Below, piece by piece: positions 21,037 through 31,666 of a stretch of 64,000 bases of DNA. This DNA comes from Agriotes lineatus (taxonomy: Eukaryota; Arthropoda; Insecta; Coleoptera; Elateridae), in the NCBI GenBank assembly GCA_940337035.1, contig OW679197.1:55883903-55947902 (forward strand), in the 5' to 3' direction. The translations under genes and the position numbers were made by a program. How positions within the stretch are numbered: the stretch's first letter is position 1; each line of letters begins with the position of its first letter. The notes beneath the pieces are model-generated. The model searched no databases and was not told the DNA's origin. It was given only the letters and a program-made list of their open reading frames with translations.

Positions 21037-21567
21037 ATGTAAATTGTGGCATATCTGTGGCTTGAAAGTCTTCTGGTACTTTCTCATAAATTGTCTGGAA
21101 GTTTTCCGCAAAAAGGTCTGCTATTGCTGCAGGGTCACTTGCTGATTTTTCGTTTAGGTACATAGTATTTGGGAGGCCCCTGTTCCTCTTCTTTGAATTT
21201 ACAAACTTCCAAAATGACTTTTTGTCTTTTGGAATTTTTTGGTTTATTCCTGTTACAAAGTTGTTATAATCTTTGACTTTCTGGCTGCTTTTCTTATTTC
21301 TGAATATTCATCGTAAAATTGTAGACCATGGTTCTTGAATTTTTTGTAAGTTTTATTCTTTTGTTTGATAAGTATATGTGTATCTCGAGAGATCCAAATG
21401 GGATATTTATTTGGTTTTACTAATTTTTTAGTAATATCATCTAATTCCTCACTTTTATTTAATAGTTGCTGCCAGTTAATTTTTTGAAGTTCTGATGAAA
21501 TATTTTCAAAGTTTGCTTTGTTGAAATTATAATGCCATTCTGCGTGTGGACCATTTTCTAATTTGTT
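21037..21567 (-). pseudogene. LINE ORF2 linker fragment (Jockey/CR1-like)
   Basis: Minus-strand coding between endonuclease and RT. It reads HAEWHYNFNKANFENISSEL, WQQLLNKSEELDDI, YPIWISRDTHILIKQKNKTY, then after a frameshift DKKSFWKFVNSKKRNRGLPN and DLFAENFQTIYEKV. These are typical of the linker preceding RT in Jockey/CR1 elements. It is cut on the right by the minisatellite and on the left by the hAT terminal fragment; neither endonuclease nor RT catalytic motifs remain. Confidence 0.7.
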
Positions 21568-21589
21568 ATACATTGTATTAGTAATTGTC

Positions 21590-22590
21590 AACAAAATTTT
21601 TATCTTGACTTTATAATGTTTATTTGATCTTGAAATTTTTAGCTTGACCTTGAAAATGTTTATCTTGAGCTTGAAAATTTTTATCTTGGCCTTTATAATG
21701 TTTAGCTTGACCTTGCAATTTTTAGCTTGATCTTGAAAATGTTTATCTTGAGCTTGAAAATATTTATCTTGACCTTTATAATGTTTAGATTGACCTTGCA
21801 ATTTTTAGCTTGATCTTGAAAATGTTTATCTTGAACTTGACAATTTTTATCTTGACCTTTATAATGTTTATTTGATCTTGAAATTTTTAGCTTGATCTTG
21901 AAAATTTTTAGCTTGACCTTGAAAATGTTGATCTTGAGCTTGAAATTTTTTATCTTGACCTTTATAATGTTTAGCTTGACCTTGCAATTTCTAGCTTGAT
22001 CTTGAAAATGTTTATCTTGAGCTTGAAAATTTTTATCTTGACTTTATAATGTTTAGATTGACCTTGAAATTTTTAGCTTGATCTTGAAATTTTTATTTTG
22101 ACCTTGAAAATGTTTATCTTGAGCTTGAAAATTTTTACCTTGATATTTATGTATATCTTGACCTTGAAATTTTTAGCTTGATCTTGAAATTTTTATTTTG
22201 ACCTTGAAAATGTTTATCTTGAGCTTGAAATTTTTTAGCTTGACCTTGATAATGTTTAGCTTGATCTTGAAATTTTTTGCTTGATCTTGAAAATGTTTAT
22301 CTTGAGCTTGAAAATTTTTAGCTTGACCTTGATAATGTTTAGCTTGACTTGAAAGTTTTAGCTTGACCTTGAAATGTTTAGCTTGACCTTGATATTTTTA
22401 GCTTGACCTTGAAATTTTTAGCTTGAGCTTGAAATTTTTAGCTTGACCTTGAACAGTTTTAGCTTGAGCCTGAAATTTTTTTATCGTGACCTAGAAATTT
22501 TTTAAAGTTGACCTTGGAAATGTTTATGTTGACCTTGAAAATTTTTAGCTTGACCTTGAAATTTTTTAGCTTGACCTTGAAAATTTTTAT
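21590..22590. repeat. ~1-kb minisatellite (about 20-bp unit) rich in TGACCTTGA
   Basis: Roughly 45-50 imperfect units of the form TTTTAGCTTGACCTTGAAA, with variants (GATCTTGA, GAGCTTGA, TTTATCTTGA). About fifteen exact TGACCTTGA occurrences can be counted by eye, concentrated towards the RnrL side. Translated on the minus strand it gives a meaningless Lys/Ile/Phe periodic peptide. It ends about 80 bp before the splice acceptor of the first visible RnrL exon, so it lies in the preceding intron. Confidence 0.9.
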
Positions 22591-22670
22591 AGGAATAAAA
22601 CGTACTTTAGTATGTAGTCTGTATTATTTTTTACTTGCCCTTTAATATTACACCTCATAAACCATTGCAG

Positions 22671-23159
22671 AAGTCGTCGACGACCTATACAACATGGTCA
22701 ACGACAAGACCGGCTTGCCAACGCCGATGATTTCCAAGGAGCACCACGACATAATCATGAAAAACGCCGACCGCCTGAACTCTGTCATAATCTATGACCG
22801 TGACTTTTCCTACAACTACTTCGGTTTCAAAACTCTGGAACGCTCCTACCTGTTAAAAATCAACAAGAAAATTGTCGAACGTCCGCAGCACATGCTGATG
22901 CGAACAGCTGTGGGCATCCACGGTGAAGACATCGACTCGGCCATCGAAACCTACAACTACATGTCCGAAAGGTACTTCACTCATGCCAGCCCCACCCTAT
23001 TCTCTGCAGCAACGCCACGGCCCCAGCTCTCCTCCTGCTTCCTCCTGATGATGCCCGAAGACAGCATTGAGGGCATTTTCAAGTGCATCAGTCAGTGCGC
23101 CTTTATCTCCAAGTGTGCTGGTGGCATAGGAGTGAACATCCACAACATCAGGGCTAAAG
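22671..23159 (+). CDS. RnrL: Ribonucleoside-diphosphate reductase large subunit, internal exon
   Basis: Class I ribonucleotide reductase alpha subunit; it reduces ribonucleoside diphosphates to deoxy forms in the cytosol together with the beta subunit. The exon starts after a clean acceptor (ACCATTGCAG ending at 22670), with two bases finishing a split codon, and reads VVDDLYNMVNDKTGLPTP, SAIIYDRD-type SVIIYDRDFSYNYFGFKT, ERPQHMLMRTAVGIHGEDID and ASPTLFSAATPRPQLSSCFL. The Cys at 23036-23038 is the substrate-proximal half of the redox-active pair. It ends AAAG at 23159 before GTAAGG (phase 1). The ~85-90 N-terminal residues including the allosteric ATP cone are not in this exon and were not found upstream in the window. 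The ATG at 22694 is internal, not the gene start. Confidence 0.95.
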
Positions 23160-23475
23160 GTAAGGTAAAAATTATAATTAAACCGCATGGATAGTTATGG
23201 ATAACTCTAGAACTTTATTTTCTTAAGTGTTATTATATACATAAATGTATAATTCTCAAGAAATCTCTCTTCTTATAACTAAAGGGCTTTTGAATAAAAC
23301 TAATCGATGGCTTTTAGGGTTTTCTGTAGAGTGGTGCATTCAAAATCTCATATTTTTTACAGTAAGTCCTGGATCGGGAAAAGATATTTAAATGATGTAA
23401 TTGTCAAGTCTTCTAGTATAAAATTTGAGCAAAATCTGTCTGATTATGAATAACTACAAATTTATTTTTCTTCAG
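23160..23475 (+). other. RnrL intron, 316 bp, GT-AG
   Basis: Donor AAAG/GTAAGG at 23160; acceptor TTTTTCTTCAG ending at 23475. AT-rich, no open reading. Splicing joins ...NIRAK to DTYIAGTNG in frame (phase 1), matching the family alignment across this point. Confidence 0.9.
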
Positions 23476-25139
23476 ATACATACATCGCAGGCACAAATGG
23501 AGTTTCGAACGGATTGGTCCCCCTCCTGAGAGTGTTCAACAACGTCGCCCGCTACGTCGACCAAGGGGGCAACAAGCGACCAGGGGCTTTCGCCATGTAC
23601 CTCGAGCCATGGCACGCCGACATATTCGAATTCTTAAACCTGAAGAAAAACACGGGAAAGGAGGAACTGCGTGCCCGTGAGCTATTCTATGCCTTGTGGG
23701 TGCCTGACTTGTTCATGAAACGCGTGGAAGCTGACGGGATGTGGTCGCTCATGTGCCCCCATCAGTGCCAGGGTCTGCCCGACTGCTGGGGCGAGGAGTT
23801 CGAGAAGCTGTACGAGAAGTACGAGCGCGAAGGCAAGTTCGTGCGGCAGGTTCGTGCCCAGGAGCTGTGGAGGGCAATCGTGACGTCTCAGGTGGAAACA
23901 GGGACTCCCTACATGCTGTACAAAGACGCATGTAACCGCAAAAGCAATCAGCAGAATTTGGGCACGATCAGAAGCAGCAATCTTTGCACTGAAATTATTG
24001 AGTACACGGCTCCTGATGAGATCGCTGTATGCAACTTGGCGTCCATTGCGGTGAATGCGTTTGTAAAACCCGATCGTAAATCATACGATTTTGCCAATTT
24101 AAAGGCTGTTACTAAGGTTGTAACGAAGAATTTGAATAAGATTATTGATGTTAACTACTACCCCGTGCCTGAAGCTAAAAATTCGAACATGAGGCACAGG
24201 CCCATTGGAATCGGCGTGCAGGGACTTGCAGACGCATTTATTTTGTTGCGCATGCCGTTTGAAAGCGAGGAGGCTGCTTTGTTGAATCAACAAATCTTCG
24301 AAACTATTTATTATGGTGCCCTGGAGGCTAGCTGCGAAATAGCTGAGGTGGACGGGCCTTATTCAACATATGCCGGCAGCCCCGTCAGTAAGGGAATACT
24401 GCAGTACGATATGTGGGATAAAACCCCCACAGGCCTCTGGGATTGGGCTGCTTTAAAAGCAAAAATTGCTAAGCACGGTGTGAGGAATTCGCTTCTCCTA
24501 GCTCCGATGCCCACTGCTTCTACTGCTCAAATTTTAGGCAATAATGAGTCCGTAGAGCCGTATACTTCAAACATTTACACCCGCCGAGTGCTCAGTGGTG
24601 AGTTCTTCATTGTTAATCAACACTTGATTAATGATTTGTCCGAATTGGGACTGTGGGATGACATAATGAAGAATCAAATTATTGCCAACTATGGCTCCAT
24701 TCAAAACATCCCCGGAATTCCTGACAAAATCAAGGCGATTTACAAGACTGTCTGGGAGATCAAGCAGAAAACAATAATCAACATGGCTGCTGACAGGGGG
24801 GCGTTCATAGATCAGAGTCAGTCTCTTAATATACACATCGCCAAGCCCAATTATGCCAACATCACCTCCATGCACTTTTATGGCTGGCATAAGGGTTTGA
24901 AAACGGGAATGTATTACCTTCGCACAAAGCCCGCGTCTAACCCCACACAATTTACTGTAGATAAAACCAAATTGCTAGTCGGCAATATTACTAAGCCTGT
25001 TGCTGAAGTCAATGGGGATGCTAAAGTTACTAATGGGGTGGAGAAGAGCACGAATGGAGAGGATGTGGAAGCATTAGCAGAGGCAGCTTTGATGTGCTCA
25101 CTTCAGAATCCTGGCAATTGTGATATGTGCGGGGCCTAA
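23476..25139 (+). CDS. RnrL: Ribonucleoside-diphosphate reductase large subunit, terminal exon
   Basis: Carries most of the alpha/beta barrel. Visible landmarks: YIAGTNGVSNGLVPLLRVFN, YVDQGGNKRPGAFAMYLEPW, the active-site strand N-x-C-x-E in SSNLCTEIIEY (Asn 23979, radical Cys 23985, Glu 23991), the second redox Cys in AVCNLAS (24030), MPTASTAQILGNNESVEPYT, and the paired radical-transfer tyrosines in GLKTGMYYLRTKPA (24912-24917). The C-terminal tail ends CDMCGA, supplying the two cysteines that re-reduce the active site. Stop TAA is at 25137-25139. With the preceding exon about 716 residues are present, compared with about 790 in animal RRM1. All catalytic residues are intact, so this is an active gene as far as visible. 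Base composition is clearly richer in GC than the flanks. Confidence 0.97.
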
Positions 25140-25356
25140 ATTAAATTTTAAAATGTTATATTGGTATTTTTAGAGTTTTTTATATTAATCTTGTACTTAG
25201 TTTTAGTTGTAGTTGTAAATTTTTTTAAGTACAACACTGCCATACAACCGGTTGATCTGTAACTTATTTAATCCGTTAGTTATAAGTGAATCATGGTACA
25301 TTGTAGTATTAGCTCTGATATTTAACATGCTTCAGCCAAGTTGATCTGTAAACTCG

Positions 25357-25362
25357 AATAAA
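25357..25362 (+). terminator. RnrL poly(A) signal AATAAA
   Basis: Canonical AATAAA 218 bp after the stop codon, followed by a T-run (ACTTTTTT); a plausible cleavage region lies at about 25375-25390. Confidence 0.7.
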
Positions 25363-25379
25363 ACTTTTTTATTAGATTT

Positions 25380-26035
25380 ACATTATTGCATTTATTACAT
25401 TAAAATATTAATACACATTAGCACTAAATACAGGGCCTGGCAACAATGCGGGGGTGGAAAATAATTTCTAAAACTGAGAGTTACATAAATATTGTGTACA
25501 TAAAAGTTGTAGTTTCGATTATACAGGGTGGCTCAAGGAAGTGGGGCGAATCAAACGTACTTTTTTTAAAATGAAATACCCTATATTTGGGTATTTTGTA
25601 TGAGTCTAATGTCAATTGTTTTGCAGATATTAACGATTTTATGCAAAAAAATGCTGTATATCAGATGGCTGCTGTAAGAAATGAAGGAAAACATTACCAA
25701 AAAAATAATGGTTTTCCTGCACTACCTTTCAAGTGTAAACTGATCGATCTGAGGATTAATGTGATACATATTTTTTCTAAATGGAACGCCTTGTATATTT
25801 TTAAATTTATGAAAAGCCCTTTTAATAATCTCTTTTGACATGTTGTTTAATACCTGTAAATTCAAATGTTTTTGAAATATTCTTGTGTGAACATAAAAAC
25901 AAATTTAAGCTCCTTAAGGTGCTTTATTTCAAGGGATAACAAACGCCGTTAAAATAATGATTTATTGGTGACGTTTCAATTAAATTACTTTGTGCTAGTT
26001 TTCAGGAGTTGTAGATTGGATGATTTTAGATGATA
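25380..26035. other. Intergenic stretch downstream of RnrL
   Basis: TATACAGGGTGGCTCAAGGA at 25522 has the look of a Tc1/mariner or MITE terminus (TACAGGGTG...), with no opposite end found. An 83-codon open frame at 25587-25838 has no recognisable motif. Confidence 0.4.
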
Positions 26036-26039
26036 GAAG

Positions 26040-27160
26040 AGGAAGAACTGACAAAAATTGTATTTAATTTATCGAATAAGAGCAGTCCAGATGCGATAAC
26101 AGTCGCATTTATCAAAAATTACTGAGAAGAATGTAAAGTGCCGAAAGAATTAAAGGTATCGGTGATACCAATACGGAAGGTGGCCAAAACAACACTTTGT
26201 GAGGAGTTCAGACCTGTGAATACACTGCCAGCTGTTGAAAAGATTTTAGAGAAAGTAATTTATGGACAGATAGAAAAATATGTCAGAGAAAATAATGCCT
26301 TATCAAGATTTCAATCTGGATTTAGAGAAAAGTACAGTTGTGAAACTGCCTTGCAGTGTGTAATTGCAGGGTGTAATTGGTGGTGGTGGTGTTTCTGGAC
26401 TTGAAAAGAGCATTCGAGACGGTAGATAGAGGAAGGTTAATTGATAAACTATCGGCTTACGGAATAGGAAGAAACTGCATAGAATGGATTAGGAACTATC
26501 TTGAGAATCGTAAAAAAAAAGGTCAGATAGTCGAGAATCTACAGCGCGGGAGGTCAAGATGGGAGTTCCGCAGGGAAGTGTTTTGGGGCCTTTATTGTTC
26601 ACTCTTTACATAAACGATATGGGAGAGCACTTGAAAAAGTGTAAATATCATTGTTTTGCAGACGATACTATTATTTATTTGGAACGTAACAATGTGGATG
26701 AGCTAATTGACACTGTCAATGAGGAAATGGAGACTTTGAGTGAGTGGTTTGCTATGAATAAACTGAAATTGAATGTTAGTAAAACAAAAGCTATGTGTGT
26801 CAGTAGTGGAGGCGATTACAGACATGTGGTGGACAATCAACGATTTGTTAAAATTGAGGACATAAATGTACAGTTTGTAGAAGTGCTGAAGTATCTGGGA
26901 GTGATTGTGGATTATAAACTTAGTTTCAACGATCATATTGAGTATATATTGAGGTGGTATTGAGCCCGCTACTTAACTCTGCTTGCAGCACAAACAAATA
27001 AAAAGCAAGTCAGAAAGCACAGAGTTGGGGTAGTTCATGCAACTGCAAGATTTAGCGTATAAATTTCAATCCGTAAGTACATTTGCGAAGAAATGCCGGT
27101 AGCAATAAAACGATTTGAGTAGAGAAGGCAAAGGGCAGAGCTCTTTTTCATAGATTGGAG
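26040..27160 (+). pseudogene. LINE reverse transcriptase (Jockey/CR1-type), broken
   Basis: Plus-strand RT. From 26138: FRPVNTLPAVEKILEKVIYG, FQSGFREKYSCETALQ. A frame break sits in a GGTGGTGGTGG run at 26370-26390; the next frame gives VVVVFLDLKRAFETVDRGRL (first catalytic Asp) and GIGRNCIEWIRNYLENR. After a further shift near 26560 comes MGVPQGSVLGPLLFTLYIND and HCFADDTIIYLERN (FADD catalytic box, near 26660), then WFAMNKLKLNVSKTKAM and VEVLKYLGVIVDYKLSFNDH. Reading stops at 26963; IRKYICEEMPVAIKRFE near 27070-27120 looks like its C-terminus after a deletion. The endonuclease is absent. Confidence 0.85.
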
Positions 27161-28690
27161 TCGATAATTTTAAATTAGTCAAAAATGAGAGGTTTGTGCA
27201 AAATTAAAGCCGAACCAAATAAATAGAACTGTCACAGAAAGGTTTATAATATGTGCTTAGATGTCAGAATAATTAAATAGGAAATGTTTATGAGCAATCT
27301 TAAATAAAAGTAAAGGCAGCAGAATTATAATATAATACGTTGCAAAGAGCATAAACTAGGCAGAACATGGCAATTGTAATATTAGACAGCAATATTTGAA
27401 AATATGTGAAAAGTAGACAGTTGATGAAAATACGAGGAAAAGGACACAGCAGGATGTAAAACAAAATTGGTGAAGGAAGTGAACTATTTAAAAAACAATC
27501 AGTGTAATTACGCGAGTGAGAAAGACAATCTAAATAATACAAAGTGTTAGTGGCGTTATGAGACAGTAAAAACCAAATTGAAAAGATAATAATTTAGAAA
27601 TAGAAATTTTGTAAATCATTTTAGTTATAAGTAATATTAGTTAAGAAGGTTATTGTATTGAACTTGGTCTACATCCGTTTTGAAAATCTAGATAGTCATT
27701 TGTTAATAACAACCATCAGACAGAAACAATCGAATAAAAATTAATTCTTAACACACAGTTTTTGGTCTCTCATTTAAATGCAGTTTTAATATAGAAATAT
27801 TTAATTTACAATAATAAAAAGTACACCATTGTGTAGCCAATTTACCAGTGCACCAGTGAAAGTGTGGGTAGCGATTTCCCTCACAAAAAATATTTTTCTT
27901 CGTTACCAACTTCCGAGGACTTCGGCCGAGACCAGATTACGATCTTCAGTCACGGGCAGAATTGAGTTTCTGAGCCCGAGATTTCAACGGCAGCATATCA
28001 GCCCAGCGTGTAGGAGGCCTCCACAACAGTCACAGCATCCCAGGTTTCCAGTTTCAGGCAGATACCATCAGGAGCCGCCGTCCGAACGAGCTACCGCAAC
28101 GCTGCAGAAAACTTAGGTTAGATTTCAATCATAGTATCGGCGTTAGAAACCGGAAAGTTACAATTAGAACAAGAGTACGTCTTACTGAAGAGAGATCCAG
28201 GCATATTAAAGCATCTATCGAAAGCAATTATCCAGTAATAGCATAAAATCCAGATTTGAGGTTAGGGAAAACAATTGCATGTTAGAGTCTTTTAACAATC
28301 AAGGATCGGTTTTGCCTGAAAACAAAAGATAGATTAATGCCGTCGAAGGCGCGAGAATTTAAAAGTTACCTTATGGAATGCTCATAAAACTCCTTTTGTT
28401 AAGTTAAATCATAACGCGGATCGCAACAAAATAAACCGATTTGTGTAGAACTTTGACAGCGTAGCAAAGTAGCTACTGCGCAATTGAACTAAATTCACAG
28501 CCCATTGAAGTATCACATAAATTTTAATATTAACGTACCGGGGAACCCAAGAGAAGTATCGAAATGAAAATTAGCTAGATACTGTGCTGAATTTTTAATT
28601 TTTTTTATGTTTTGTATTATAAAGATGTAAATATTAGAATAGAGTTAAACGTAAATGTAGCAATTATATGCTAAATAATTTACATTATTA
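27161..28690. other. Unassigned stretch
   Basis: AT-rich to 27800, with AATAAA followed by a GTTTTTGGTCTCTCA passage near 27735-27770 that resembles the end of an LTR or a transcript. 27829-28116 is GC-richer and open for 95 codons (Pro/Arg/Ser-rich, e.g. RRPPQQSQHPRFPVSGRYHQ) but matches no family I know; it may be part of a retroelement leader. Confidence 0.35.
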
Positions 28691-28696
28691 TTATTA

Positions 28697-29405
28697 GTCA
28701 GACCTCGTCGTTCGCGGGGGTTACGTTCCAGAAGAATGCCGCGAAGCGCAAAACTGCGATGCGCAAGTAAACACATAAACGATAAAAACGGGGTTAGGTT
28801 CCATAAACTAGATTTATTTATACTATGCAACTTCAAAAAATTCAAAAATACATAAACGTGCGTATATAAACTAAAATTCCATCTAGAGCTCGAATGTCCA
28901 TTTGTTTATTCAAGTTATAATTTTACAATTTATTTCTGGTCCCATTTGGTAATAAGTGATTCAAAGAAATAGGCTCGATAAGTGTGTTTACAAGTTCGTG
29001 ATAAATAATGTTATTTAGGTGTGCATGACATAAACCTCATACGTCTGCTTTATTTACTTACGACCGGTCTTATGAAGGCCACTAACCTGACATTAACTTT
29101 AAATCGCTGTTAAAATAAACAAAAGCTCATCAAAACGTTGGCGCTTATCACATATTACGAGTATTCATTAGTAAACAAATTTTTAGGCCCTTTTTATTTC
29201 AACAGCGAATTAAAGTTAACGTCAGATTAGTGGCCTTCATAAGACTGGCCGTTAGTGCGTGATAGTTGAAACAGTTAACATTGGTAATTCTATCCGCGAA
29301 CAGCAAAGCAAATATCCGCTAACGGCAAAGTAAAGGGAACACAAAGGTGCCTTGCGTAAAATCAAATCAGCGACCCGCAAAGTCGCTGACGGCGAGGTCT
29401 GACTG
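28697..29405. mobile_element. pogo/Tigger-like MITE
   Basis: Ends are GTCAGACCTCGTCGTTCGCG at 28697 and, inverted from 29405, CAGTCAGACCTCGCCGTCAG. TA flanks both sides (28695-28696 and 29406-29407). The interior has the GCGGGGGTTACGTTCC and GCGAAGCGCAAAACTGCGA wording common to pogo/Tigger derivatives. There is no transposase. A smaller MITE (29061-29251) is nested inside. Confidence 0.7.
29061..29251. mobile_element. 191-bp MITE with TTA duplication, nested
   Basis: Tips CGACCGGTCTTATGAAGGCC and, inverted, CGGCCAGTCTTATGAAGGCC; arms of about 60 bp continue through CACTAA-CTGAC-TTAACTTTAA. TTA at 29058-29060 and 29252-29254 gives a 3-bp duplication of PIF/Harbinger type. It lies within the Tigger-like MITE and is therefore younger. 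Confidence 0.8.
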
Positions 29406-29681
29406 TACTAAAGGACGCCAACCACACGAAATCCATGGGAGAATGAAAGTTGTAGATAGTGACTATAGTTATTCTCACATGGCAGTGGTTTAATAAAACA
29501 GAAAATTTCGAATAGGAAAAAAATTGATAAAATGATATGGCTCGTCGAGGACATCTTCGTATTGCAACTTCAAATGAAAAAGTGAGACATTTGGACACTG
29601 TTTTACATGTAAATAGACGCATTAAAGTCAGAATTTTCTGAAATGTTGGGCTTCAGTATGAGAAGTGTTCATTCACTGCAT
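29406..29681. other. Spacer, no gene seen
   Basis: Short AT-rich spacer between two transposons; no motif recognised. Confidence 0.4.
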
Positions 29682-30733
29682 CCTACACTTACAAGCCATG
29701 CTGTTGGAGATTTGGCAACGCTGATCGTAGACCAATTTTTGTACTGTTTATTTATAAAAAATGTCTGTTGAAATGTGGCATGTGATTATTTATATTACTG
29801 TACTGTTCGTGATAAGTGCAAGTAAAATTGCTGCTAGAATTCATTTGGTTTATTAAGTATTGCACTGACGTAAGTAACAACCTAACCTCATTTTTAGGGC
29901 ATTTCTTGTAACTTTTAATTTTATATTTAGAATGCCACGAAGACGCTGTGTACCAACCACAACAGTACCTTAAAAGAACATCGTATGCAAACGCTAACAA
30001 CATTTTCTTTTCAAATGAACGAGATCCGAAAGAAAGCATGGCTTCGTGCAACAGCACGAGAACGTTGGACCCTAACAAAAAGTTCTGTCGTGAGTGAAAT
30101 ACATTATAATGCAGATCTGGTGATGCATTACCCTCAATTAGCTGACAAAGTTGTCCCAAGTGTATTTCCAAATTTACCAACATATTGTCGTCGAAAGCGC
30201 CTCAAGAAAGGACAAATCCTGAATGTAGAAGAAGACAAATATTGGAAAACATGCACAAACAGTGAAAGTGTTTTTAAGTGATGACACCAGCAGTTTTTTG
30301 AAGTTTATGGAACAATTTGCGTATCACAAATTTAGATGTCACCAAACCGATAAGTTTATTATGTTCAAATAAGATTATTTACAGCTGTAGCACAATATTT
30401 TTGCATATATGTTGTACTCTCAATCAGCAGTGGTGTATAGAAAGTTACAAACTTTAAAATAATTACAGAAATGTTCTTTTATACATATGTTACATAGGTT
30501 AGGTTGTTTTATTTTTATAAATATACTGTTACATGTTTGTATTACTTGACTATGTAAATAAATGTCACCATTACAGAAGCCATCTTTAGTTAATTACAGA
30601 GTAAAATTTGATAAAGAGTAAAACTGTGCTCGTTAAAGCAAAATTATTTCAAATGGGAGTATTGTAATTTAGGACCACCAACTACCAGAGATGCAATGTT
30701 GCCAAGTCTAACAGCATGGCTTGTAAGTGTAGG
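29682..30733 (+). mobile_element. P-like element remnant with inverted repeats and a THAP fragment
   Basis: Terminal inverted repeats: CCTACACTTACAAGCCATGC then TGTT at 29682, with the exact inverted copy ending at 30733; similarity continues inward (GGCAACGCTG against GGCAACATTG). Total 1052 bp. The interior holds a THAP-type zinc-finger remnant (29930-30280), the DNA-binding domain of P-element transposases. No catalytic domain remains. An 8-bp target duplication is not evident. Confidence 0.65.
29930..30280 (+). pseudogene. THAP-domain fragment
   Basis: Open from 29985. FSFQMNEIRKKAWLRATARE, WTLTKSSVVSEIHYNAD and KVVPSVFPNLPTY follow the THAP pattern (FPxxxxxRxxWLxAxxRxxWxPxxxSxVCSxHFxxDD...AVPSIFP). 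The upstream Cys pair falls in other frames (CCVPTTT-like at 29935-29965), and the Cys of VCS and His-Phe of the family are altered (VSEIHY). Zinc ligation is therefore lost. Read as the N-terminal exon of a P-element-type transposase. A host THAP gene fragment is the alternative, less likely because of the flanking inverted repeats. Confidence 0.6.
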
Positions 30734-30748
30734 AGCTAGTGGCTAAAA

Positions 30749-30997
30749 GTGAAGTGAGGTTATAAAACTACAATTTCGAAGTGGAAGTGAAGTTGTAAAG
30801 TTATTCCAGTTACTTTTTGCGTTACAGGTAAAGTGTTTTTGAAATAATTAAAGCATTATATAATGAATACAGTCACATGTGTAGCTGTGTAACTGACCTT
30901 GACAGTACTGGCTTCGCAAACATTCGCCCGCGAAGCGTGGCCTACTGTTTATTATGACATAAATTATAAGTGTGGTAGAAGAAAACCTTTGTTAAAT
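30749..30997 (+). repeat. Tandem-array unit 1, first part (interrupted by hAT)
   Basis: Begins GTGAAGTGAGGTTATAAAAC and matches the first half of units 2 and 3 (34421 and 34956) through GACAGTACTGGCT and GACATAAATTATAA. It is cut at TGTTAAAT by the hAT element; the rest of the unit resumes at 34118. Confidence 0.85.
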
Positions 30998-31666
30998 CAG
31001 TGCCGGTTTAGGGTACTTTAGCGCCCGGTGCTACTTGTGACCGCCACACCTGCCTATGTTTTTGTAAATTAGTAATTTAAACAATCTGAAATTGTATTTG
31101 TATATTGTGTTGAAAAAGAAACGGTTCCGAAATCCAAAATTATGTATTATATAGAACTTTACATAATACAGCAGTAAAAATAAAATAATTTAAAAAAAAA
31201 CAAAAACTAATAGAAAATATAAACACAAACCAAAAAGCTAATATTTGGTTTTTAATTACAAGAATAAGGTAAGAAAAAATATATAGAAACAAAATAACAT
31301 TTTTAAACATTGGGTTGCCATTCGTGTTTTTCTACAATACGTATCTTAATATCACTACTATACTAGGAACTGCGTAAAAATAAAATATAAATAAAACATA
31401 AAAATAAGTATTTTACGTTAAAACTAATAAAAAACACAAACACAACAAAATTCTTCCTCTAACTTTGGTTTTTAAAATCAACTAAAAGGTAAAAATAAAT
31501 AAATAACAAAAAACAATATGGCCAATGCTCAATATTGCAACATATTGACATGTCTGACTATTAATATATTAGGAACTATATTAAGAAGAAACTTTGGAAA
31601 TTAAGACATAATCACATGTAATTACAATCACATTTGTAAGAAAATACAGAAGAATTTTACTCCGTT

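Noticed and set aside
21590..21801. Lys/Ile/Phe-rich open frame with apparent KIKIFKLK repeats
   Set aside because: It is the translation of the minisatellite.
21590..22590. CRISPR-like array
   Set aside because: Units are contiguous without unique spacers, and the context is a eukaryotic intron.
22694..22696. ATG as the start codon of RnrL
   Set aside because: A splice acceptor precedes it at 22670 and the family continues in frame upstream (VVDDLYN), so it is an internal Met.
23741..23935. Alternate-frame open readings inside the RnrL exon
   Set aside because: Shadows of a strongly conserved coding exon.
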